From NCBI GenBank assembly GCA_035654175.1, contig DASRXL010000142.1, positions 1 to 27,664 on the forward strand: 27,664 nt of DNA, given 5' to 3'. The stretch comes from PNC22 sp035654175. GTDB lineage: Bacteria; Planctomycetota; Phycisphaerae; Phycisphaerales; UBA1924. Made by a program: the position numbers and the translations under genes. Position 1 is the first letter of the stretch; the number at the start of each line of letters is the position of its first letter. The notes below the pieces were generated by a model. The model had not been told where the DNA came from. It worked only from the letters and a program-made list of their open reading frames with translations, and did no database searches. Positions 12,806-20,985 of the stretch are shown piece by piece.

Positions 12806-14311
12806 TTGGCATCTACCTTCGAGAGCACCCTCGCACCCCAACGTGCCGCCCTGCCGAAGCCGCGTTCGTCTCTCCGCCTGTTCGCCGCGGCCGGCATGGC
12901 GGGCCTGCTCGCTGGCTGCAGCTCCGACCTCGACTCATTCATGGACCCCAGCGAAGTCGGCCGTTGGGACAAGACGCCGACCAGCACACCGATCATCGAA
13001 CGCATCGCGGCGATCGAGGGCCCCGAGGATGCCTTCGTCGAGTACGACTCGATCCGCCCGGAAGACCTGCGCCCGGAGGCCGCCGAGTACCGCGTCACCG
13101 CCGGCGACCAGCTCGAGGTGCGGATCTGGGACATCATCGTGCCGAACCAGGTCGAGACCTATCCGCTCCTGGTGGACACCCGGGGCAACGTCACGATCCC
13201 TCAGCTCGGCGAGATCCAGGTCGCGGGGCTCACGGCCGAGCAGATCCGCGCGACGATCTCCGACGCGACGGCCCAGTTCGTGCGCGAGCCCCTCGTGCAA
13301 GTGACCGTCACGCAGAGCCGCCAACAAACGTTCACCATCCTCGGCGCCGTCGGAGGCCCCGGCCAGTACTTCATCCCTTCGGCCGACTATCGCCTCATCG
13401 AGGCCTTCACCACGGCCGGCGGCGTCATGGAAACCATCCAGTACGCCTATGTGATCCGCCAGATCCCGCTCGAGCCGCAGGAGCGCGGCGCCGCCGCCCC
13501 GGCAGGCGACGCGCAGCCCGGTCAGGAGGGCGAGGGCCTCATCGACCTGCTCGACAACCTGACCGGAGATGAGGAAGGCGGCGGCGCGCCGGACGAGGAC
13601 GGAGGCGGCTCGCCGGCGGTGCTCGGGACGAAGCCCTCCGCCTGGCAACCCGAGCAGCCCGCGGTGGACCTCGTCGAGGGCGAGACCCCCGCCAACGACG
13701 CGCAGGACTCTCCGGCCCCGAATACGTCGGCGTGGATCTTCGTGAACGGTGAGTGGGTCCGGACCGCCCGCTCTGAGACGGACCCCGCCGGACAGACGAC
13801 GCCGGACGCGATCGTGACCCAGCGCGTGATCAAGGTGCCGCTCAGGCCGTTGCTGGCCGGCGACGCCAGGTACAACATCGTGGTGCGCCCGGGCGACGTG
13901 ATCCGCGTGCCCCCGGCCGAGCAGGGCTTCATCTATCTCGGCGGGAACGTGGCCCGGCCGGGCTCCTACAACCTCCCCGGCGTCGGCCCCTACACCCTCT
14001 GGCGGGCCATCGTGAGCGCCGGCGATCTCGGACCGGTGGGTATTCCCGAGCGCTGCGACCTGACGCGCATGGTCGGCGAGAACCGTCAAGCCACGATCAT
14101 GCTGAACTACCGAGCGATCGTGGAGGGCACGCAGCCCGACGTCGTGCTCAAGCCCAACGACATCATCAACGTTGGCACCACCTTCTGGGCATATCCGATG
14201 GCCGTGATTCGCGGCGGGTTCAGGTCAACGTACGGATTCGGCTTCCTGCTCGACAGGAATTTCGGCAACGACGTCTTCGGCGCGCCGCCGACGAACTTCA
14301 CGGACCGCTGA
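12806..14311 (+). CDS. Wza-like polysaccharide export lipoprotein with SLBB domains
   Basis: The 501-residue product begins at TTG 12806, preceded by AAGGAG at ideal spacing; an ATG at 12749 is in frame but lacks a ribosome-binding site. A lipobox LLAGC places the lipidated Cys at 38. The polysaccharide export domain covers about 92-170 (YRVTAGDQLEVRIWD, VDTRGNVTIPQLGEIQVAGLT, VTVTQ), followed by SLBB segments beginning TILGAVGGPGQYFI (177) and IYLGGNVARPGSYNL (376). Between VIRQI and VIKVPLRPLLAG, inside the first SLBB, about 115 residues of acidic, Gly/Pro-rich, likely disordered sequence are inserted. The family forms the outer-membrane channel for capsule and exopolysaccharide; exosortase loci usually carry a relative. 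It is the first gene of the cluster. Confidence 0.9.
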   Translation: MASTFESTLAPQRAALPKPRSSLRLFAAAGMAGLLAGCSSDLDSFMDPSEVGRWDKTPTSTPIIERIAAIEGPEDAFVEYDSIRPEDLRPEAAEYRVTAGDQLEVRIWDIIVPNQVETYPLLVDTRGNVTIPQLGEIQVAGLTAEQIRATISDATAQFVREPLVQVTVTQSRQQTFTILGAVGGPGQYFIPSADYRLIEAFTTAGGVMETIQYAYVIRQIPLEPQERGAAAPAGDAQPGQEGEGLIDLLDNLTGDEEGGGAPDEDGGGSPAVLGTKPSAWQPEQPAVDLVEGETPANDAQDSPAPNTSAWIFVNGEWVRTARSETDPAGQTTPDAIVTQRVIKVPLRPLLAGDARYNIVVRPGDVIRVPPAEQGFIYLGGNVARPGSYNLPGVGPYTLWRAIVSAGDLGPVGIPERCDLTRMVGENRQATIMLNYRAIVEGTQPDVVLKPNDIINVGTTFWAYPMAVIRGGFRSTYGFGFLLDRNFGNDVFGAPPTNFTDR

Positions 14312-14471
14312 TCCGCGAGAGTCGCCCTTCGCGAGAGCACGTCGATCGGGGACGGTCCAGTCATGTCTCGCCGAGCCGCCCGAACCCGCTACGCGCCGGC
14401 CGTCGGCGCCGGGTGAACACCCTCTCACCCCGTCTCGTAGGGGCTTGGGCGGAGGCCGGAAAGAGCGAGAG

Positions 14472-16277
14472 ATGACCACCCAGACCGTCATGCCCAACCA
14501 GAGGGAGCGGTGGACCGCCGGCGCCGGCCGGCTCGGCCCGCCATTGGCCGCGGTGGCGCTCGGGGCCTTCATTGCCCTGTTCTGGACCTGGTTCCACCGC
14601 CAGGGGTCGATGAGCGCCAAGTTCGTCGAGGACTGGGGCCACGCGTTCATCATCCCGCTGCTGTCGGGCTACATGGTCTGGCGGCAGCGGCACAGGCTGG
14701 CGAGGGTGGAGGCCCGGGCGTATTGGCCCGCCCTGGCGCTCGTGCCGCTCGGGGTGGCGTGCTACGTCTTCTTCATGCTGGCCGTGCCGAACCACATGCT
14801 GCAGGGCGCGGCGATGATCTGCACGCTCTTCGGCGCGGTCCTCACCGCGTTCGGCCCGGACGTGATGCGGATCAGCGCGATCCCCGTGCTCTTCCTGGCG
14901 TTCGGGATCACGATCTCCGAACGGGTCATGATCGAGCTGACCTTCCCGCTCCAGCTCCTCGCGAGCAAGGGCGCGTGGATCATGCTCAGCGTGCTCGGCC
15001 AGGTGCTCGGCTACTCCGTCGACCTGGAGGGCAACACGCTCACCATGATCACCGCCAAGGGCGAGACGCTCCCGCCGCTGAACGTCGCGGAGGCTTGCAG
15101 CGGGATGCGCATGCTGGTGGCCTTCTTCGCGCTCTCCGCGGCGGTCGCGGTGCTCGGCTGCCGGCACTGGTGGCAGAGGGTCGCGGTGGTGATCCTCGCC
15201 GCGCCGGTCGCGCTGCTCATGAACATCGTGCGCGTGGCGACGCTCGGCCTCCTCAGCCTCATCGATCCGAACCTCGCGCACGGCGACGCGCACATGATCG
15301 TCGGAACGATCCTGCTGTTCCCGTCGCTGGCCCTCTTCATGGGGATGGTGTGGGCCCTGAAGCGGGCCGTCCCGGAGACGGCCGAGCCCGCGGCGCCCTC
15401 CGGCACGCCCATGCGCTGGCCGCGGGCCTCGCGCTCGAGCCTGGCGGCGCTCGCCGTGACAGGCGTCACGCTGACGGCGTCCGCCGCGGGAGTGCACTCC
15501 GTCGTGCCGATGCTGGGCCTGCACCTCCAGAAGAAGCCCATCCACCCGGAGAGCGGCCTGGCGGTGACGTCGCTCCCGGAAGTCACGCCCAGCTGGGAGA
15601 AGGTCTACGACAGGCGCGAGGCGGCGGAGGTGGAGGAGCAGCTCGGCACGGAGAACTATCTGACCAGGGTGTACAGGGAGCGGCGCCCCGCCGACCCGGC
15701 GCACCCCCGCCTGATCGAGCTCCACGTCGCGTACTACACGGGGATGATCGACACCGTGCCCCACGTGCCCGAGCGCTGCTTCGTGGGCGGCGGCCTGCAG
15801 ATGGGCGCGAGCCCGGTCCGCGTGCCGCTCCCGCTCGACCGCTCCGGATGGGTGAAAGACCCCGACGTGCCCGGGGAGCTCGGGCCGATCTACCGCGTGC
15901 GCACGGCCGGCGGCCACCGAGTGCGCCTCCCGCGCGACCCGGAGAAGCTCAGCATCCGTGCCAGCGAGTACACGATCGCCGGCGGTTCGAGCCTGTACGC
16001 GGGCTACTTCTTCATAGCCAACGGCGGGCACACCGACAGCGCCAACGGCGTCCGGCTGCTCGCGTTCAAGCTTGAGGATGATTACGCGTATTACATGAAA
16101 GTGCAGTTCAACTCCGAGTCGGTGGGCTCGGTCGAGGAGCTCGCGGAGCTCGCCGGCAGCCTGCTCGGCGAGATCCTCGGGGAGCTGATGCACTGCGTGC
16201 CGGACTGGATCGACGTCCAGACCGGCGTTTATCCGCCGGACAACCCCAGGCGCGGCGCCGGGGAGAACGCGTCCTAG
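14472..16277 (+). CDS. Exosortase fused to an EpsI-like (DUF3485) domain
   Basis: The 601-residue product has about eight transmembrane helices (residues 20-300) forming the exosortase core, with the proposed catalytic Cys209 in EACSGMRML, Arg254 in NIVRVATLG and His274 in the HxxxGxxxxF context of HMIVGTILLF. Exosortases are membrane cysteine transpeptidases that cleave proteins bearing PEP-CTERM-like C-termini for attachment to the surface. A second membrane segment (about 322-345) leads to a periplasmic EpsI-like domain with HVPERCFVGGGLQ (Cys436), resembling the CxPGGGW motif of that family. In many bacteria EpsI is a separate gene; here it is fused. ATG 14472 was chosen after GGAGG and a GA-rich stretch. 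The 160 bases upstream contain no clear gene. The substrate relic at 265-707 carries a plausible sorting signal. Confidence 0.92.
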   Translation: MTTQTVMPNQRERWTAGAGRLGPPLAAVALGAFIALFWTWFHRQGSMSAKFVEDWGHAFIIPLLSGYMVWRQRHRLARVEARAYWPALALVPLGVACYVFFMLAVPNHMLQGAAMICTLFGAVLTAFGPDVMRISAIPVLFLAFGITISERVMIELTFPLQLLASKGAWIMLSVLGQVLGYSVDLEGNTLTMITAKGETLPPLNVAEACSGMRMLVAFFALSAAVAVLGCRHWWQRVAVVILAAPVALLMNIVRVATLGLLSLIDPNLAHGDAHMIVGTILLFPSLALFMGMVWALKRAVPETAEPAAPSGTPMRWPRASRSSLAALAVTGVTLTASAAGVHSVVPMLGLHLQKKPIHPESGLAVTSLPEVTPSWEKVYDRREAAEVEEQLGTENYLTRVYRERRPADPAHPRLIELHVAYYTGMIDTVPHVPERCFVGGGLQMGASPVRVPLPLDRSGWVKDPDVPGELGPIYRVRTAGGHRVRLPRDPEKLSIRASEYTIAGGSSLYAGYFFIANGGHTDSANGVRLLAFKLEDDYAYYMKVQFNSESVGSVEELAELAGSLLGEILGELMHCVPDWIDVQTGVYPPDNPRRGAGENAS

Positions 16278-16327
16278 ACTGCCGCCCCGCCGGCGCGGCG
16301 CGTCGCGCGCGGGAAGGAAATCGATCC

Positions 16328-19300
16328 ATGGCATCTCGCGTCAACGTCAAGTTCGTTGTCATTCTCTCGCTGGTGCTGGTGCTCGTGGCCGGCGGCGCGG
16401 CGGGCCTGGCCGTCATGGTGCTGCTGAAGACCGCCGACGATCTCGCGGCGCGTGGCGACGCCATGATGGTCGAGGGGGACTACAAGGCCGCGGAGGTCTT
16501 CTACTCCAAGGCCGTGAACAAGGAGCCGTACAACTCCGAGTTCCTGCTCAAGTGGCGCGAGGCGCTGCACAAGTGGGTGCCGGAGACGGACCGCGAGTTC
16601 CAGACCGAGTTCCGCTCGACGTACATCCCCCTGCACGCCCAGCTCGCGCTCTCCGACGGCATGTCGCACGTCGACTACCAGGTCGAGTACGTGACGCTGC
16701 TCGCCCAGACGCTGGAGTTCGGCGGGTTCGACCGCGCGGCCTACGAGGGGCTCGCCAACGAGTGCGGCAAGTACATCAAGACGCTGGAGGGCTCGCGCCC
16801 CAACGACCCCGCGTGGATCCCGCTGCGCCGGGCCCGGGGCCTGGCCTGGTCGCGCATCGCTGCCGAGCGCCTCGAGCTCACGCCCGAGCAGCTCGGGATC
16901 GCCGAGGCGGATCTCGCCGCCTCGCTCGGCGCAGACCCGGCCGACTTCGATGCGCTCGAAGCGCTCGTGACCCTCAAGCGCACCAGCGCGGCGCGTGCCC
17001 AGGAGCTCGGGCGGCGCACCGACGCCGACCGCCTCGAGAAGGAAGCGCTCGACCTGATCACCGCGTTCGTGAACACCAACGGCACCACCGGCCTGGCCGG
17101 CGCGCAGGGGCTCATGCTCCAGACCCAGGCCTCGCTCCGCGACGCGCGCAACGCCGCGGTCGCGCAGCTCGGCAGCGCCGCGCTCCCCGAGATCCAGCGG
17201 ATCGCCGCCGAGCACCAGGACGCGACGCGCACCATCGCCGCGACCCTCCTCCAGGCCGATCCCGCGAAGCTCGACGCGTCGGTCGTGCGCCGGCTCTTCT
17301 CCCTCGAGCGGCAGACCGACTCCGCCTCCCGGTTCGACGCCTCGCTGGAGGTCATCGCGCGGGCGATGGAGACCCGCCCGGAAGACCCGGAGCTCGTCCT
17401 CGTGAAGGCGGACATCCTCGCTGCGCGCCGGGAGCACCAGGCGGCGATCGATGCGCTCGAGGGGCTCCTCTCGGCGCCCCGCCCGCCGCTCGGCAGCGCC
17501 GGCATGCTCCAGATCCTCGGCAAGACGCTCGCCGCGATCGACCAGACCCGCTACGCGCTGCTCGCAGCGGCCGATGCCGGCGCGGACGCCGCCGCCCGCG
17601 AATCCTGGGTGGCCGCCGCGAAAGAGTCGCGGACCCGGCTCATCCAGATGCTGCCCGAGTCCTCCCCGAGCGTGCAGTTCTTCGACGCGAAGATCGCCAT
17701 GTTCAGCGGCGACCTGGTCACGGCCCAGCAGAAGCTCGACCAGTACAACCAGGTCACCAACCACGTGAACCCCGAGGGGCTCTGGCTCGCGGCGGACGTC
17801 GCCCAGAAGCTCAACCAGCCCGGCACGGCCGTCACGGCGCTGGAGCGCCTGCTCGAGCTCGATCCCACCCAGGCCGCGGCCCACGTGGCGCTCGCGACCA
17901 TCCTGCACGACCTGAACCGGCCCGAGGAGGCGCACGAGCACTACCTCGTCGCCCTCGAGGCCCGGCCCGACGACGAGCGGCTCCTCGAGCAGATCCGGAT
18001 GCTCGAGATCCGCACCGGCAAGCGCAAGGCCGATGACCCGGTGGAGCAGGCGCTGGTCGAGGCCCAGCTGCTCGCCCGCGGCAGCGAGTCCACCATCGCC
18101 GACGTCGCCGGCGCGATCGCCATGCTCCGCGAGAGCCTCGCACAGCTCGGCCCGAACGCGCGGCTCTACGCCGAGATCGTGCGGCTCCTGGCCAACAGCG
18201 ACAACTTCGCCGAGGCCGGAGAGGTCGCCGGCGAGGGCCTGCAGCACTTCCCCGACGACGAGGTGCTCCAGAAGTATGCCCGCGCCGCGGCGAGCACCGG
18301 ATCGGTCGAGGACCTGGTCAGGTTCATCGAGGAGTCCGACCAGCCCGAATCCCAGAAGCTCGTGGCGATCTACGCCTCGTACATGCGGGCCGGGCGCGAG
18401 GAGGATGCGGCGCGGACGCTCGCCAAGGCCGAGCAGCTCGCCCCTAACGACCCCGTGCTGCTCGAGGTGCTCTTCAGCAGGGCGTACCAGGCCCGCGACG
18501 TCGCCCGCGCGAAGGAGATCGCCGAGCGGGCGAGCGCGGCGAACGCGGATCACGTCGGCGGCCTGAGCTACCGGGCGCGCGTGCTGATGCTCGAGGGGCA
18601 GCTCGCCGACGCCCTCGCCGCCCTCAACGAGGCGGTGCAGCGGAACCCGAACAACGCGTCGCTCTGGCGGCTGCTGGCCGCGCTCCAGCTCGAGCTCGGC
18701 CGCTCGCTCGACGCGATCCAGTCGTTCCAGCGCTCCCTGGCGATCCGCCCGAACGACCTCCTCACCGTCAAGGACTACTGCCGCAGCCTCGTGGGCCTGA
18801 ACCGCCTCGAGGAGGCGCTCGAGGTCGCGCGGCGCAGCGAGGTCTACGGCCGCTCCAACTCGGAGTTCATGGAGATGCTGCTCGACCTCGAGGCGCGCGT
18901 CGGAAACAAGGCGGGCGCGAGGGATCGCAGGGAGAAGATCCTGGGGGTCCGGCCGGACGACGTGCGCAATCGCCACGGGCTGGCCGACCTCTACATCACC
19001 CTCGGCCAGTGGGACGCCGCCCGTACGCTCATCGAGGAGACCCGCACCAAGTTCGGCGAGAGCGACCGGCTCGTCGAGCTCGACGCCCGCTGGTACGCCG
19101 AGCGGAACCAGCTCGAGAACGCCCGGCGGGTGTATGCGGCGTCGATCGCGAACACGCCCCCCGCCGACCGCCTCCCCAAGTACGTGGCGCTCGCCCAGTT
19201 CCTCCTCAAGCGGGGCCACTCCTCGGGCGCGATCGTGGCGCTCGAGCAGGCCGCCCGCATGCAGCCCGAGGGCGATCACTCCGTCGACGCCCGGCTGGGC

Positions 19301-20899
19301 GACACGCTCATGCTCTACGGGCGCGAGGGCGACGCGCTGCGTGTGTACCGCAGAATCCTCGAGGACGGCGACGACGGGGAGCACCGCATCACCAAGCGGG
19401 CCGCGGAGGCCGCGCTGCGGATCGACCGCCTCACCGAGGCCGAGCAGCTGCTCGACTCAATACCCGACGGCGGGTCCGACGTGACCGTCGCCCTCCTCCG
19501 CGCGCAGATCGTGCTGACCCGGGGAGACGAGAGCAAGGCGCGGTCCCTCCTCGACACGGCGGTCGAGAAGTGGCCCAATGACCACCGCGTGTGGCTGAAG
19601 CGCGCCGAGGCGGAGGCGCTCAACGAGGACCTCCTGCCCGACGCCCTCGCCGACATCGAGCGGGCGCTCGAGCTCCGCCCGGACCTGCCCGAGTCGCACC
19701 GCAAGCGCGCCGAGCTGCTCGCGGCCATGGGGCGCGAGGCGGAGGCCATCGAGGAGCTCAAGGCGACGGTCCGCCTGAACCCGGCGCTCGAGGAGCTCCG
19801 GTCGGCGCTCCTGATCGCGCTTATCCAGCGCAACATGGAGAGCGAGGCCCTCAACCTCGCCTCGGAGTGGACGACGCTCCATCCTCAGGACGTGGGCCTG
19901 CGCTCCCGCATCGCGGAGATCTTCGTGCAGGGCGGCATGCCGGACGCGGCGGTGCAGATCTACCGCGAAGCGGTCGCGATCGAGATGCAGCCGGACATGG
20001 TGCTCCGGCTCGCGGACCTTCTCCTGAGCGCCGACCCCCCCAAGCTGCTCGAGGCCGAGCGAGTGCTCGCGGACGCCAAGACGCTCGTCCCCGGCAACGC
20101 CGCCCTGCTGATGGCCAGGGCGAAGGTGTTCGCCCAGACCGACCGCCTCGCCGCGGCAAGGAGCGACTGCCTGGCGTCCTTCCGCCTCACCCAGCACAAC
20201 GCGGACGTGATGACCCTGTGGTACAGCGCCTTGAACCGCGTGTTCCCGGACCCGCAGAGCCTGCTCAGCTTCCTGCGCGAGCTGGGGGCCGAGCCGGGAG
20301 CGGGCGAGTGGGCCGCGCTCTTCTCCGCCCGGGTGCTGCTCGAGAAGGCGGCGCCGGAGCAGGGCTTCGCGCAGCTCCAGGCCCTGATCCCCCAGACCCG
20401 CGACCCCGAGGCCCGCTACGCGGCCCTCCGCGCGATCTCCGGGCACCTCTATCGCGGGAAGCAGGTCGAGGCGGCGCTGGTCGCCTGGGGCGAGGCGCTC
20501 AAGCTCAAGCCCGAGGACTGGCAGCTCGAGAACAACATCGCCTACGCCCTGGCCTCGGACCTCAACCGCCCGGCCGAAGCGCTCCCCTACGCCGAGGCGG
20601 CCGCCAAGCACGGCGCAAATAACGCGGAGACTCACGACACCCTCGGCACCGTGTACCTGGCCCTCGGACGCCCCGCCGACGCGATCGCCCCGATGGAGGC
20701 GGCCGTCAGGGCCGCCCGGGCCCCCGGCGACTCGATCAAGTACAAGACCCGCCTGGCCCTGGCCCGCCTCGAGAGCGGCGACCGGCAGGGCGCGGGCGAC
20801 CTGGTCGCCGAGGTCCAGGCTTGGCTGGATAAAGGCCGGGAACTCGACGATCAATACAAGGCGGTTCTGGAGCGCGTCCGCGAGGGAATGCAGGACTGA
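16328..20899 (+). CDS. Giant membrane-anchored TPR protein of the exosortase locus
   Basis: The 1,523-residue product has one N-terminal transmembrane anchor (about 9-33, VVILSLVLVLVAGGAAGLAV) and then almost entirely helical TPR-type sequence, presumably in the periplasm. Typical units are GDYKAAEVFYSKAVNKEPYN near residue 45, LGRSLDAIQSFQRSLAIRPND near 800 and LGRPADAIAPMEAAVRAAR near the end. Exosortase/exopolysaccharide loci of proteobacteria encode a TPR lipoprotein, PrsT, of about 900 residues; this appears to be its longer, helix-anchored counterpart, probably a docking scaffold linking glycan export and protein sorting. That role is inferred. The start follows GGAAGGAA at good spacing, 50 bases after the exosortase stop. 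A TAGACT hexamer overlapping that stop (16275-16280) could be an internal promoter. Confidence 0.85.
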   Translation: MASRVNVKFVVILSLVLVLVAGGAAGLAVMVLLKTADDLAARGDAMMVEGDYKAAEVFYSKAVNKEPYNSEFLLKWREALHKWVPETDREFQTEFRSTYIPLHAQLALSDGMSHVDYQVEYVTLLAQTLEFGGFDRAAYEGLANECGKYIKTLEGSRPNDPAWIPLRRARGLAWSRIAAERLELTPEQLGIAEADLAASLGADPADFDALEALVTLKRTSAARAQELGRRTDADRLEKEALDLITAFVNTNGTTGLAGAQGLMLQTQASLRDARNAAVAQLGSAALPEIQRIAAEHQDATRTIAATLLQADPAKLDASVVRRLFSLERQTDSASRFDASLEVIARAMETRPEDPELVLVKADILAARREHQAAIDALEGLLSAPRPPLGSAGMLQILGKTLAAIDQTRYALLAAADAGADAAARESWVAAAKESRTRLIQMLPESSPSVQFFDAKIAMFSGDLVTAQQKLDQYNQVTNHVNPEGLWLAADVAQKLNQPGTAVTALERLLELDPTQAAAHVALATILHDLNRPEEAHEHYLVALEARPDDERLLEQIRMLEIRTGKRKADDPVEQALVEAQLLARGSESTIADVAGAIAMLRESLAQLGPNARLYAEIVRLLANSDNFAEAGEVAGEGLQHFPDDEVLQKYARAAASTGSVEDLVRFIEESDQPESQKLVAIYASYMRAGREEDAARTLAKAEQLAPNDPVLLEVLFSRAYQARDVARAKEIAERASAANADHVGGLSYRARVLMLEGQLADALAALNEAVQRNPNNASLWRLLAALQLELGRSLDAIQSFQRSLAIRPNDLLTVKDYCRSLVGLNRLEEALEVARRSEVYGRSNSEFMEMLLDLEARVGNKAGARDRREKILGVRPDDVRNRHGLADLYITLGQWDAARTLIEETRTKFGESDRLVELDARWYAERNQLENARRVYAASIANTPPADRLPKYVALAQFLLKRGHSSGAIVALEQAARMQPEGDHSVDARLGDTLMLYGREGDALRVYRRILEDGDDGEHRITKRAAEAALRIDRLTEAEQLLDSIPDGGSDVTVALLRAQIVLTRGDESKARSLLDTAVEKWPNDHRVWLKRAEAEALNEDLLPDALADIERALELRPDLPESHRKRAELLAAMGREAEAIEELKATVRLNPALEELRSALLIALIQRNMESEALNLASEWTTLHPQDVGLRSRIAEIFVQGGMPDAAVQIYREAVAIEMQPDMVLRLADLLLSADPPKLLEAERVLADAKTLVPGNAALLMARAKVFAQTDRLAAARSDCLASFRLTQHNADVMTLWYSALNRVFPDPQSLLSFLRELGAEPGAGEWAALFSARVLLEKAAPEQGFAQLQALIPQTRDPEARYAALRAISGHLYRGKQVEAALVAWGEALKLKPEDWQLENNIAYALASDLNRPAEALPYAEAAAKHGANNAETHDTLGTVYLALGRPADAIAPMEAAVRAARAPGDSIKYKTRLALARLESGDRQGAGDLVAEVQAWLDKGRELDDQYKAVLERVREGMQD

Positions 20900-20985
20900 T
20901 CTGGCGACCACGTCGGCCGAACGAGGAGCACGCCGGCCGCGTATCACGAGCCAACCGACGCCCGAAGAGCAATAGGGATCCGACG

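Noticed and set aside
10132..13572. A plus-strand open frame of over 1,100 codons opposite the RsbU phosphatase and lipA genes
   Set aside because: Its translation is Arg/His/Gly/Pro-rich without domains, and the minus-strand genes beneath it show clear family motifs. It is a by-product of high GC.
14363..14416. A 17-codon open frame (MSRRAARTRY...) between the export and exosortase genes
   Set aside because: No ribosome-binding site, no family and a length expected by chance.
16274..19384. A minus-strand open frame of about 1,036 codons opposite the TPR gene
   Set aside because: Composition reflects the complement of TPR codons; no motif or ribosome-binding site supports it.
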